From contig JBAJFE010000042.1 of the NCBI GenBank assembly GCA_037903355.1, positions 434,001 to 498,000 on the forward strand: a stretch of 64,000 nt of DNA. Direction: 5' to 3'. The translations under genes and the position numbers were made by a program. The stretch's first letter is position 1, and every line of letters starts with the position of its first letter. The stretch comes from Trichuris trichiura. Lineage: Eukaryota > Nematoda > Enoplea > Trichinellida > Trichuridae. This document shows positions 45,101 through 54,736 of the stretch, piece by piece. Below the pieces are notes generated by a model. It was not told the origin of the DNA. It made no database searches and saw nothing but the letters and a program-made list of their open reading frames with translations.

Positions 45101-48100
45101 TTGGGGATAATCAGTGATGTACGAATCGTTTTCGCGATTCAAATTCTTCGCCTTGTCGCAGTAAACACCAGCGAGATTGTAATAAGCTGCCGCAACATGC
45201 TCCTGAAAAACGAATAAAGAAAATCATCAACTAACGATTTCATCTAACCCGTTTGTTGTGAAGCTGAGACAATTCTAAATAACGCTGGCAGCAGCGCAGA
45301 GCTTCGTCGTACCTGCCAAGCACTTTTAGCGTACAGCCAATATTGCCGCTTGCAGATGCTTCACCGTCAATGTCCGAAACAGCTCTATACATAGCAGTCC
45401 GAAGATGAATGATAAAAGTCACCAAATGGAAAATTTCTTCACATTAAAAGTCGGCGATAACCAGCGGCAAAATAACGCCTTAAATGGCGTCAACCCTGGT
45501 GCGCACCCAGCTTAAGTAACTGAAAGTACTGCAAGCCTAATGGATTAAAAAACAAATGGACATTGATGCACCTACGAGTCAACTCAAGACTAAGTAAAGA
45601 GAAAATTAGTCGCCCAGCTTGATATCCAAACCAAGCGAAAGTGACTTCGACCAACGCGCGAAAATCGCCAATCGGCCGCCTTGCCTTCTTATAATGACAT
45701 AAATGCGCTACGCTCGTAAAAGCACTTAATCGCTTTCACCTTCCTTTTAAATCGACAAAACTACTCAGAAGCAGTTACTTCAAGCTGTTTTACGACGCCT
45801 CAATTCATAATAGCGGCGCGAGCACGTCCTAACAATAAGAGCTTTTATTGCGCCGCATGTGGAGATAAAGAATTCGAGCTGATAAAGGCGGAAATAATCA
45901 AAACGACATGCCTTTCCGGGAGAATGCGCAAGAACAGCTTTGCAAGATAAAAAAAATCATCGGACAATTTCTTCTCGGAAAATTCCTCAAACGATTTACC
46001 AGCCAGGCAGAAAAGTAGGAAAGCAAAATTAATGCATCTTCACAATCCAACTAGGCAGTAAGCTGAAACCTATAAAGTCAATGCTATTAATAAGAATACG
46101 GTAGTTGGTCCATTATCTCGAATGCCGCGGAACTTTTGAGCATTGGCATGATGTCGCGGGTGAAAATGTCGCACATGAGATTTTGCGATGAATGTTTTGC
46201 AAAATTTTAAGGAATAGCTGCAACTGTACGAACCACATTTGCTGATAAATATTACCCCTATGCAACAATGTGTGCTCAGAGGTTGGTGCAAGGCCGATGC
46301 AATGCAGGGGGTAATCTCGCTGTGCCTATTTAAAAAAGGCTGATGATTTCGCTTTCTGCATCGTTGTTAAGGTGTTGCTACTAGCTGTTCGCCTTTTATT
46401 CACGCACCGAAGACCCAACACGAATGCTTGACCCAAGACATTCACTGAATCGCATGTATGTTCCAAACTTCGGGAAATTACGAAATTCGGAATAACTCTC
46501 CTTCCCAGCATTCCGGATAATGAATTGCCTACTGCTCATTTTCTTCCTGGAATAAAATGGCCGGATACCGATGGCCATTCAGAGCTGTTCCCGATGCCTG
46601 AAGAAACGTCTTTTGTAACGGTGTTAAGCGGGAAAAAGCCAAATCAATGACTGGCTTGATAACCTACAAAGTTACGGCAACCGCTAATGCGGCTAGCGTA
46701 AATACTCTTTCTCTTATTACTCCTGTGTGCCCATTATGTTTAGTCGTTCTAAAAGTGAGACTTTTAATGAAGTTATGGGAAATCTGGCTAAGAATTGCGG
46801 ATGAGGACGCTGCCGCTGGTTTTTTGGAGAAAAAAACATCTTGTATGCTGTGAGGATGTGAAGCTTTATGAATGCTGTATTCGTTGTTGCTGACTGCGTG
46901 TGCAACCGCTGAAATTAAGTCAAGGGGCAACACGTTGCCCTGTTGGTTACAGTAACTGTATGAGAGCTAAACAAACGAAAAGCTGAAGGAAAATTTATCT
47001 CGTCATTTCTGAAACGGCTAGAAATGGTTTCATATTCCGAAAGCCTACAAACCTATACGGAAAAAACGCAGTTTTCAAGGAAACAGAAACCACCGTCTTC
47101 AGCGAAAAGATAGTCACTATGCTATGTTGAGCTTTTAATGACAACTTGAGGTGAATTAAGATGATACCCGTTATGACTGAGCGGGATAATATGCTTGGAA
47201 GTTTGAGTATCTGTCGGAGCGTGTAGGAATTCAGTATACAGAAATTTATATCCCGCCACAGCGTTTTGCGTAAAGAAATCTTAGGTCATAGTTTGGACAG
47301 GAATTTGATCTAAACGGATCATGGAGTTCTCCTCTTTTGGATAACTGTCACTGGTGATTCTTTCCTGCCGACATTACAGCAACGATTCTCGAGATAGGCA
47401 CTGAACGCCAAGGGAGAGATTACGAGGGGGTTGGAACTATGGGACAATGTCAACGCTCCCTAAGCAACAAGGAAAGGAAGGTACCATTACGTTTCAGGGT
47501 TGCTTAGTCGGGCAGTAAGTTTGGTAAGAAAAAGAAGCAGTTGATGGTACAATGGTTATACTAATTATACAACCGAAACTTTGGCGGAAAAAATGAAAGC
47601 AAATGACGGGAGCTAATACTTGATCTTTTCCCCTCACTCCAGTTTCTCTAGCCAATTTTTCCGACCTTCACGAGACAGATAGAGTTGAGCTTAAGCACGA
47701 CGCGACAACAGAACTCTGAAAGGGTGCGACAGCAAGCCTAAGCTCGAGAAAAACTGCCTTAAAGAAAACAGTGATGGTTTACTTGAAGTTGTATGGCCAC
47801 GTATTCACGCAGGAAGAAGCAGCGTTTTACTAAGCAAAGCCTGCGCGAAATTACCTTAATGAATACTTTCTCCGTTCTTTACTAGAAAAAAGACTAACCA
47901 TCGGCCACGGAGGAACACTCGTATCACTCTTAAGGATTTTCCACTAAGACAAAGTGTCCACTCCACAACCAATTCCATTTTTCATAAAGTGTGAATGGCT
48001 GTAATGGTCTTACACTAGCTATGCTTGAAACTTGTTGTTGCCAAACGTGTACCCATCGTTCCCAAAGATTCTGTAGTGGTAACAGTCTACTTGTACAACG

Positions 48101-49098
48101 TTGCACTAGCAGAAGAAGAGCAAAAAAATACATGCAACAGAATTCGAAGGAAAGGTATGGAAATCTCTGAGCTACGCTTTCCAGCTGTGGAGTGGAACAG
48201 AACGTTGCAATACCGGATGCATGAATTAGTAATGATTAATTCCTATCTGCGAAGTTAATGTCAGCGGAGTGTATACAATTCATAAGCTCACGCTAAGTTC
48301 TAGCTGTATAATAAGGCCTATTCAGCTATTTCAATTAAAAGGACTGATTATTCAAAGTTAGTGAATATGTGATGTTCTGAAGGCTAACAATATTGCATGT
48401 TCTATGAGTGATGGTCTTTCTACTAACCTCAATTCCGCTATTATTGAAGCCAAATGAAGCGCACTTCAGCAATACAGAATTTTACTAATAATAACCCTGA
48501 TTTCGGCATTACAGAAAGATAATGAACTGCGCTTCAGAGAAGATACTCTACTCCGGCATTGTCCGATCACGCAATAAACGCCAACTATTTTCTTCTTGCG
48601 ATGCAAGAGTTAGTGACCGTATTTCAATTTTAGACAACTGTTTCTACAGAGATAAATCAGCCCTTATTTGCTATTTTAAACTGCACAGTCAAAATTACAT
48701 TGTCGCAGGAACTTGGCACCAAGTCTTGTAGGAAAACAAAAATTATTAATAAATAAAATGTAACACCTTACTAAATAAAAGCAGGTAATTATTGTAAATC
48801 AAAACGATAGTTACCTGGCCAACATTAGGTCGTAGCGTTGATACTCCAGCGCTTTGTTTAGGTTCTTCACGTAGTAGTACGCATTACCCAACTGACTATA
48901 AATTACGCTTAGCACCTTCTTATCATCGGTACCCATAGTAACGGCCATTTCGAAACAGGATATTGCAGCTTCTAAATCTCCAGTTTTACAGCGTCTTTCT
49001 CCTTCACGCACTAGATCAGCGCAGGTAAGTTGGTTGGAACTGACAGGGTCAGTATTAACGATTGACCTAAAAAAATGGACTAAATCCATGGAGTTCAA
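36102..49098 (-). CDS. GPSM2: LGN/Pins/AGS3 (GPSM) spindle-orientation protein
   Basis: Scaffold that binds Galpha-i-GDP through GoLoco motifs and NuMA/LIN-5-type partners through TPRs. Exons found: 49098-48815 (KTGDLEAAISCFEMAV, YSQLGNAYYYVKNL), 45384-45249 (NIGCTLKVLGRYDEALRCCQ), about 45207-45055 (AAAYYNLAGVY), about 45003-44880 (GNLGNTYYLLGNFRAAIELH), 44828-44713 (AYTNLGNASVFLGDV), 41486-41393 (AVEAQSYYSMGHCFTLLHDY), 40860-40700, 40648-40519. After an unresolved linker: about 37071-36932, 36889-about 36727 (GoLoco: DAFFDHLFHLQSKRLDDQRC) and about 36429-36102 (GoLoco: LLNLIAGMQSRRMDDQR, then weak LLKSEKMDERT). TPR order matches human LGN. Two introns exceed 3 kb. A start further upstream than 49098 is possible because an AG acceptor lies at about 49072. 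Confidence 0.93.
37075..40518. other. Pins linker region, exons not resolved
   Basis: Lies between the last TPR exon and the first GoLoco exons. It should hold linker exons, but low conservation prevented finding them. It includes a module-like fragment at 37448-37490 (GAAACACCTGGCTCCGTCAT) and a mariner relic (39720-40060). Plus-strand frames at 37515-37745 and 38342-38533 are unrecognised. Confidence 0.4.
39720..40060 (+). mobile_element. Mariner transposase relic
   Basis: Decayed mariner open frame antisense to Pins. In one frame NTLDQKVAHDLT, stop, ENKER, stop, VDCAINYLRR matches the linker before the catalytic domain. In another frame MGDESWVLFNNPKRAHHLL matches the block around the first catalytic Asp (usually TGDExWVLYxNxKR). 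Stops and a frameshift show it is inactive. TIRs were not found. It probably sits in the Pins linker intron. Confidence 0.75.
41494..44712. other. Large Pins intron, about 3.2 kb
   Basis: Between the TPR exons ending at 44713 and beginning at 41486. Nothing recognised: no exon with resemblance to known families, no clear transposon protein, no RNA gene. Confidence 0.45.
45385..48814. other. Large Pins intron, about 3.4 kb
   Basis: Between the first and second TPR exons. One foldback-module copy at 47091-47110 (ACCGTCTTCAGCGAAAAGAT). No gene or transposon protein recognised. Confidence 0.45.
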
Positions 49099-52000
49099 TT
49101 TTCTTATCGTCTATGTAAAGCTTTGGATGACGCGCGAAGTTAGAAACAGGCTCTTTACTAATACACTCACAAAAACTGTCACTCCGAAAGACTTTTAACA
49201 TCCATTGCTTCGTCCATTCATCTTAAACAACTAAGCAAGTGCTAATGCCCAAGCTAAGAGAATAACATTATTGCTGAATGTCCCTAACCGTAGGTATATC
49301 GCAAATTTTAATAAGATATCACATAGTGCGACAGGAGATCAAAGACAGTTCCATTGAACCGACCCATGCTTACAGCAATAGAAATCTTGCAAACATTCTG
49401 GATGAAATCTTTAGGTTACGGTCGACAGAAAACAGAGATACGTTTCTCGCGGGAAAAAAGTCGATGCAGTGTAGTAAATGCACCGGTTCTAGGAAGAGAA
49501 TGTTCAAAAAAGTTCTGGGAATCACAGTGTTCGAAATTAGAATGAAGACCTGCGTATTTTTCATCCCTGGCAGAATCCAGATCTTCCCTATTCTTTTTGG
49601 AGTGACTTCTTGCTTGCGCAAGTAACGCAAAGAAATGAAATGCTTAATCACGTGGTAAATAGCGACTAATTCAGAATCGACCTCGTTCTTTTCACATCGC
49701 GTTAGAAAGGAACTGCGATGGTTCTGAAATGATTTGCGTATATATTGGTAGGTGTAAATACAATCAGTTAAGTCTAGTAGTTTCACAGCGTGAACAGAAC
49801 GGGACTTAGTCGTATTAATCAATGCGCGCTGCAGATTTTTGTTCTAGAAATCGAAGCATTTTGATGACTAGCAAGTGGGGGACTAGCTATGTTTCGCTGA
49901 CAATGAGCCCTTATTTACTGACACTTTTCCGATGGCGAATGATAACTGAAAGCTTGTTTAATTCAGCATAGACTCCGAGGATGGGAAACGGGCGACCCAA
50001 AAAACCAGGCCAGAAAATCTTGATTCAAATAAACGAGTTGTCTAAGCAAAGTTCGTGAAAGCTTAAGCAACCGTTAGGAAACTTTATGTATTTAATGCGA
50101 TAACTTTAGCTAGCTCAAAACATAACAGTAAGTCAAGTGACTTGCAAACTCTTAACGGGGAAACACTTGGAACGAGAACAAACATTTTAATTAATGACAC
50201 CCAACTAAGCTACACGAGTCTAACAACATGTCAGCTTACGTAAAGGAATAAATGGAACACAAAAATAATAAACGTTTTGGGGAAACACTTTACACGAGTT
50301 TTGAGGAAACAATAACAGTATCGGATGCTTCGCCTTACCTGGCAATCCCTAAATAAATAATTACACAAAAAATCGCTCTCCATGATGCGATATGCATATC
50401 GTTTTCAGAAACACATATCTATTTAACTTCATACGCATTGACTGTAATTTTTTACATAATTATTCAATCAAAAAGAGGGAGCTATGACTCGCGCTCTACT
50501 TGGTAAACAAGGCAATATCGTTCCATATTAGAGGCACTAAATAACATACGCAGCGGCCTTACTATTATTGATGTACACACCTTATCAACACCTCCTACGC
50601 CTAGCCTAAACAGAACTAGACTCCGACCTCTCTTTGGCGCACGACTTAAGAACTTAGATAGAATTTATTAATAATCTAACTTTACCTTGTCTTCATTGCA
50701 ATTCCAGTAGTTGCGAAGAACAGGAAAGAATAACGATGACAAAGATCACCCCATTTAATACAGTAAACTTAAGCAAAGTAAATGTTGTCATGTACAACTT
50801 TAATGATGCGCATCTGCGAGCAGCACTTTCCGAATGCTTACGCACAATGCGGAGAGAAACTGTTGCCAATGTTATGCGCGTCCGTTTAGATAAGGGAGCA
50901 TTTCGATTTGCCTGTGATCGATTGAGTTGCCGTAGCGTTTACCTTCTTGTCGCAAGTCGTCCAGTAGACAGTGAATGCTCGTCCTTTGCAGTTTGGCAGT
51001 CGGTCATAATTTAGTTTGTCATGTATGATGGCTTAGAGTCCTTTCATTTCTACCCAGATTTTGATTCGCAACAGATCCTCTGCTATTGGCGGTTGATCTG
51101 TTTTCGGTTAATTTTTCACCTTTCAACCGCTTTGTCTTGGCTCAACCCTCTTAGCCAATCTCCATTGATTCGCTGCCGTTGCTGTGCGCCAGTTCGTCCA
51201 GCTCCTCCGATTCATGGTGCTGAAATTGTCACTTTTGCTCCACCACCTACATATTTCTGCTAGCTCATTTCCATTAGTTTTCTAGCTTTAAACCGTTGTT
51301 CGTTTATCTCGCTTAATTCAGCCTATTTGTTTCGCCGCTATTACAGTAGGAACTTGATTATCACACTTCGGCCAGGAGAACAATACGCTTAAAGTAAAAT
51401 GAATAATGTCAAAGTTGTATGCTTGTTGCTTCTTAGGAACCTAGTTAAACTTTTCTAGTACGCTGCTCTCACCTTGTTTCTTTTTTTTTACAAGTTCGTG
51501 TACCGCTCTCCTAGAAAATTACCTTCAGTTTAGCACCTTTAAAGTTTTAAAGGTTGTAAAGGTAACTGCCCTATAGCAACTACCTATAATACCTGTTGGG
51601 GTCAACCAGGAAACCTGAGGACACTAAGACAGTTTGTTTTGTTTTATCTTGACTGCTCTGGTAAACATCATCTAATTTTTTAATTTAAAAATGATACAGG
51701 AGCATTTGCATCACGCTGGAAACGATGTTTTAATTAACTAAATGGATGAACAGCAAGGCAACCAATACATGAGACCAGTTACAACGCATTAACACCTCCT
51801 GGACTGCAGAGTACAGTAAACGGAGTGTGAAGGCAAATAGCCTTGTCCAGTAACAGTTGTTGATGAATTGAGGTCCATTATAGTCCTAAAGCTTTTTGGT
51901 CGACCTAATATTTAGTATTTTTAGGAAGGCTTTGCCATTTTTGACAATTCTTGCTAGTATTCTTTCGAGGATTACTCGAAAAATTGTGCTTCACAGTTTT

Positions 52001-52170
52001 GTAAAATTTATTTCAACCTAAGCGCCTAGCTCAAATTGGGTTCAATTACCCGAGAAGCAAGTATGCCACTTTGGCTAACAGCATCTTGCATCATGTTGCT
52101 CTGCACGCTTACAGTATACCTAAAGAGCAACTAGGATAAGTTTGCGGCAATTTTCGCTATTTGCCTTGAA
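49099..52170. other. Intergenic between divergent Pins and crotonase genes
   Basis: About 3 kb without a recognised gene. Both promoters should be at the edges. Plus-strand frames at 50736-51014 and 51021-51263 are unrecognised and unsupported. Confidence 0.4.
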
Positions 52171-53325
52171 ATGTTCAGCTCGCTGCTTAGCAAGTTTCAG
52201 AGCATAATCGTAAAGAGCCTGAGGCAGGTTAGCGATACATCGCTGACAGGTAAATTGTGTTTTAGCCATATGTAATTTGAATTTAAACAGCTGGTCTTAG
52301 AAGCAGTACTGTTCGAACAAATTGGAAATGTTTCGTTAGTCGCGTTAAATAGGCCGCAGAAAACAAATGCCATTAACAGTGACGTCGTTCGATCTCTCAT
52401 CAACGCCTTCACCTTGTTCAAAAATGAAGCTTCCCTGAAGGTTGCTGTGCTTTACGGCAAAGGTGCGAACCCTACTGATTTATTCATTGGCTGAGTTTCT
52501 TTTGTAGGCGGAAATTTCTCCTCCGGTCTAGATTTAGAAGAACTGTCGAAAAACTCAAGTTTGATTGAGAGACTAAGGAAGGAATGCTTCCTCAATCTGC
52601 TGGTGTGTCGGAGCTCATCATAAGCAGCTCTGACCGAATATCCTTTATGGATGTAATTCCGTTCAGGAAAATATTGACAAACCAATTATTGCTGCCATTA
52701 GTGGCTACGCCGTCGCCGAAGGAATCGAGCTGGCACTTCTATGCGATTTGAGAATTGTTGAGGAAACAGCTACGTTGGGTTTTTTCAACCGTCGCTTCGG
52801 TATGTGCCTTGCGTTTACGAGCATTTCTTTAAAGATATTACGAAGATATTCCATCGGTAAACGGGGCAACCGTACGTCTCCCGAAACTCATTGGCTTGTC
52901 AAGAGCAATGGAAATGATTATAACCGGCAGGCAGGTAAACGGACGCCTAGCATACGACTGGGGTCTTGCTAATCGAGTGGTCAGCACTGGCACTGGTGCT
53001 TGAATTCCCGTATAAGTTTTCAATGCACACGTTCTGGTTTTCAGCGTTGGGGCAGGCGTTGAACCTTGCCAGAGTAATCAGCGCGATGCCACAAGATTCT
53101 TTGAAGGCCGATCGATGCTCTCTTTATTACAGCGTTTTTAAAGCATCAACAGTGGAAGATGCCATGAAATTTGAATTTGAAAATGCCACCCAGTCCATCA
53201 ACAAAGGTATCGTATCCAGTAAGATGTTCCAGACACTTCTGACCGTATGCATCTCAGCTGCTTATTTAGACGCGAAAAAATTTCTTGAGGGCACTGGTCG
53301 TCATGGCAGTTTCAAGATGAATTGA
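52171..53325 (+). CDS. Enoyl-CoA hydratase/isomerase (crotonase) family protein
   Basis: Exons: 52171-52249, 52307-52462, 52508-52602, 52677-52799, 52846-about 53001, 53045-53206, 53270-53325. Exon 1 (MFSSLLSKFQSIIVKSLRQ) looks like a mitochondrial presequence. Then SLVALNRPQKTNAINSDVV, the oxyanion-hole block GGNFSSGLDLEEL, AAISGYAVAEGIELALLCDL, GATVRLPKLIGLSRAMEMII and the C-terminal FLEGTGRHGSF, a full crotonase fold of about 265 residues. The first catalytic Glu of hydratases is kept (GIELAL); the second falls in LGFFNRRFD, where Asn replaces it, so simple hydratase activity is doubtful. The last 63-bp intron is in frame and could be retained. Substrate unknown. Confidence 0.9.
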
Positions 53326-53494
53326 CAAATGCAGCGATAGGTTCACTTGCGTTTAGCAAAATAAGAATATTTTTGTTTCAGTAAAATGATGACCATTTGT
53401 TCCTTACGAGCAACAAGCGTTTTGCTTCCATTTGGCAAATGGGGTTCTGAAATAGTTAAGTAGAATGATATCGAGAGAATTATAATAGGGAAAC

Positions 53495-54523
53495 ATGAAA
53501 ATCGAATTACGGTACTTGCGTTCAGTAGCACGCCAGAAAGTAGTTTACTTGCGAACCAGTGTAAAGTTTTCAATGCGGGAAACTGGGAAAAGTCAGCTGG
53601 GCCCGGTGGCTAATTTCTTGCTAGCAGGCACTACCGGCGCAGTCGGACGAGCATTTGCTCATCCCTTCTCTGTACTGAAGATTCAGTCTCAATCTGGTAT
53701 GCCAGGTGGTCGTATGGGAACTGTTATGGGTGCGTATTGGATACTGCGTTTGGATGGTGTACGAGGTTTCTTTAAGGCACTTCCTGTGTCTGTAGTTCGA
53801 ATATTTCCTCAGGTAGGAATACAGTATGCTATTTTTCACGAATACGCAAAAACTGTGAAACCGATTGAAAAACCCAACTTGAACCGTAGCGTCAAAACAT
53901 TCGTTGCTGGTGGTATTGCCCATAACATTGCTACACTGCTTACGCATCCGTTAGACGTGGTTAAAACTCGTACGATTGTTTGCCCAGCTTGTGGTGACTT
54001 AGGAAAGTCTTCCCAGAACTGGATGGGCACGTTAAGCAAAATACTGAGCCAGGAAGGCATTCGAGGAATATATCGCGGGTTGGTGCCATCTTTGATTGGC
54101 AGTTTCATTTTTAGCGGCACCATGTTTACCGCTTGGGATTTCATGGACTGTCTGCCCTGGAGGCGACGGCAAGCACGACCATTTTTATATGGCGAAGCCT
54201 ATATCCTATCGGTTGTTGCCGTTAGCGCTGCAGCAATTGCTAGCCAGCCTGTAGATGTTATTCGTCACAAGGTTATGGCATCTAGTCCAGCTCTTCCCAA
54301 TACGGGATATACAGATGTGAAAACAGTCTCCGTTTTCGAAGCTATTGCCAGAACATATCGTATTAATGGTTTTCGCGGATTTTTCCATGGCTCAGTAGCT
54401 AACGTGTGCAAGTCGGTACCACAAGTCACCGTCTTTTGGATAATGTACAACAAACTTCCATCTTTAATGGAATCGAAGCGCCTTTCTCTTGGGAATGTAC
54501 CGCTTAGCTTGGCGAAAAATTAA
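53495..54523 (+). CDS. Mitochondrial carrier (SLC25) family protein, intronless
   Basis: Six-helix inner-membrane carrier of 342 residues (316 if the Met at 53573 is used, which fits better since carriers usually lack long leaders). Three repeats are visible: GAVGRAFAHPFSVLKIQSQ, then LLTHPLDVVKTRTIV, then ASQPVDVIRHKVMASSP. Each is followed by a GxxGxxxG-like segment (GVRGFFKALPVSVVRIFPQ; GIRGIYRGLVPSLIGSF; GFRGFFHGSVANVCKSVPQ). Repeat 1 has Ser where the PxD/ExxK signature normally has an acid. The substrate cannot be assigned; thiamine-pyrophosphate or nucleotide-type carriers are possible. It starts 170 bp after the crotonase gene and converges on NXF. Confidence 0.9.
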   Translation: MKIELRYLRSVARQKVVYLRTSVKFSMRETGKSQLGPVANFLLAGTTGAVGRAFAHPFSVLKIQSQSGMPGGRMGTVMGAYWILRLDGVRGFFKALPVSVVRIFPQVGIQYAIFHEYAKTVKPIEKPNLNRSVKTFVAGGIAHNIATLLTHPLDVVKTRTIVCPACGDLGKSSQNWMGTLSKILSQEGIRGIYRGLVPSLIGSFIFSGTMFTAWDFMDCLPWRRRQARPFLYGEAYILSVVAVSAAAIASQPVDVIRHKVMASSPALPNTGYTDVKTVSVFEAIARTYRINGFRGFFHGSVANVCKSVPQVTVFWIMYNKLPSLMESKRLSLGNVPLSLAKN

Positions 54524-54580
54524 ACTCAGTCTTCTTGCAAATAATAATAATAACGTTGAACATTGGCTTTGTTTTGCTTA

Positions 54581-54586
54581 AATAAA
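54581..54586 (+). promoter_or_regulatory. Candidate poly(A) signal of SLC25 gene
   Basis: AATAAA 58 bp after the carrier stop codon. Confidence 0.5.
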
Positions 54587-54676
54587 CCGCCGGTCATTTA
54601 TGGGCTTTTTCAGGAATTATTTTCGTTTCAGTGCAAGTACGGACAAGTTATTCCAAGTTGTTGAGTAGCAGGCGTT

Positions 54677-54682
54677 TTATTT
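54677..54682 (-). promoter_or_regulatory. Candidate poly(A) signal of NXF gene
   Basis: AATAAA on the minus strand about 55 bp past the NXF stop, and about 95 bp from the convergent SLC25 signal. Confidence 0.5.
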
Positions 54683-54736
54683 TTTAAAACAGAAAACAAC
54701 CACAGACTTCTGTGAGTTCAAGTCGAAGAACAGAAA

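Noticed and set aside
50736..51263. Two plus-strand frames of 80-92 codons
   Set aside because: No recognisable protein, no splice context, no repeat similarity.
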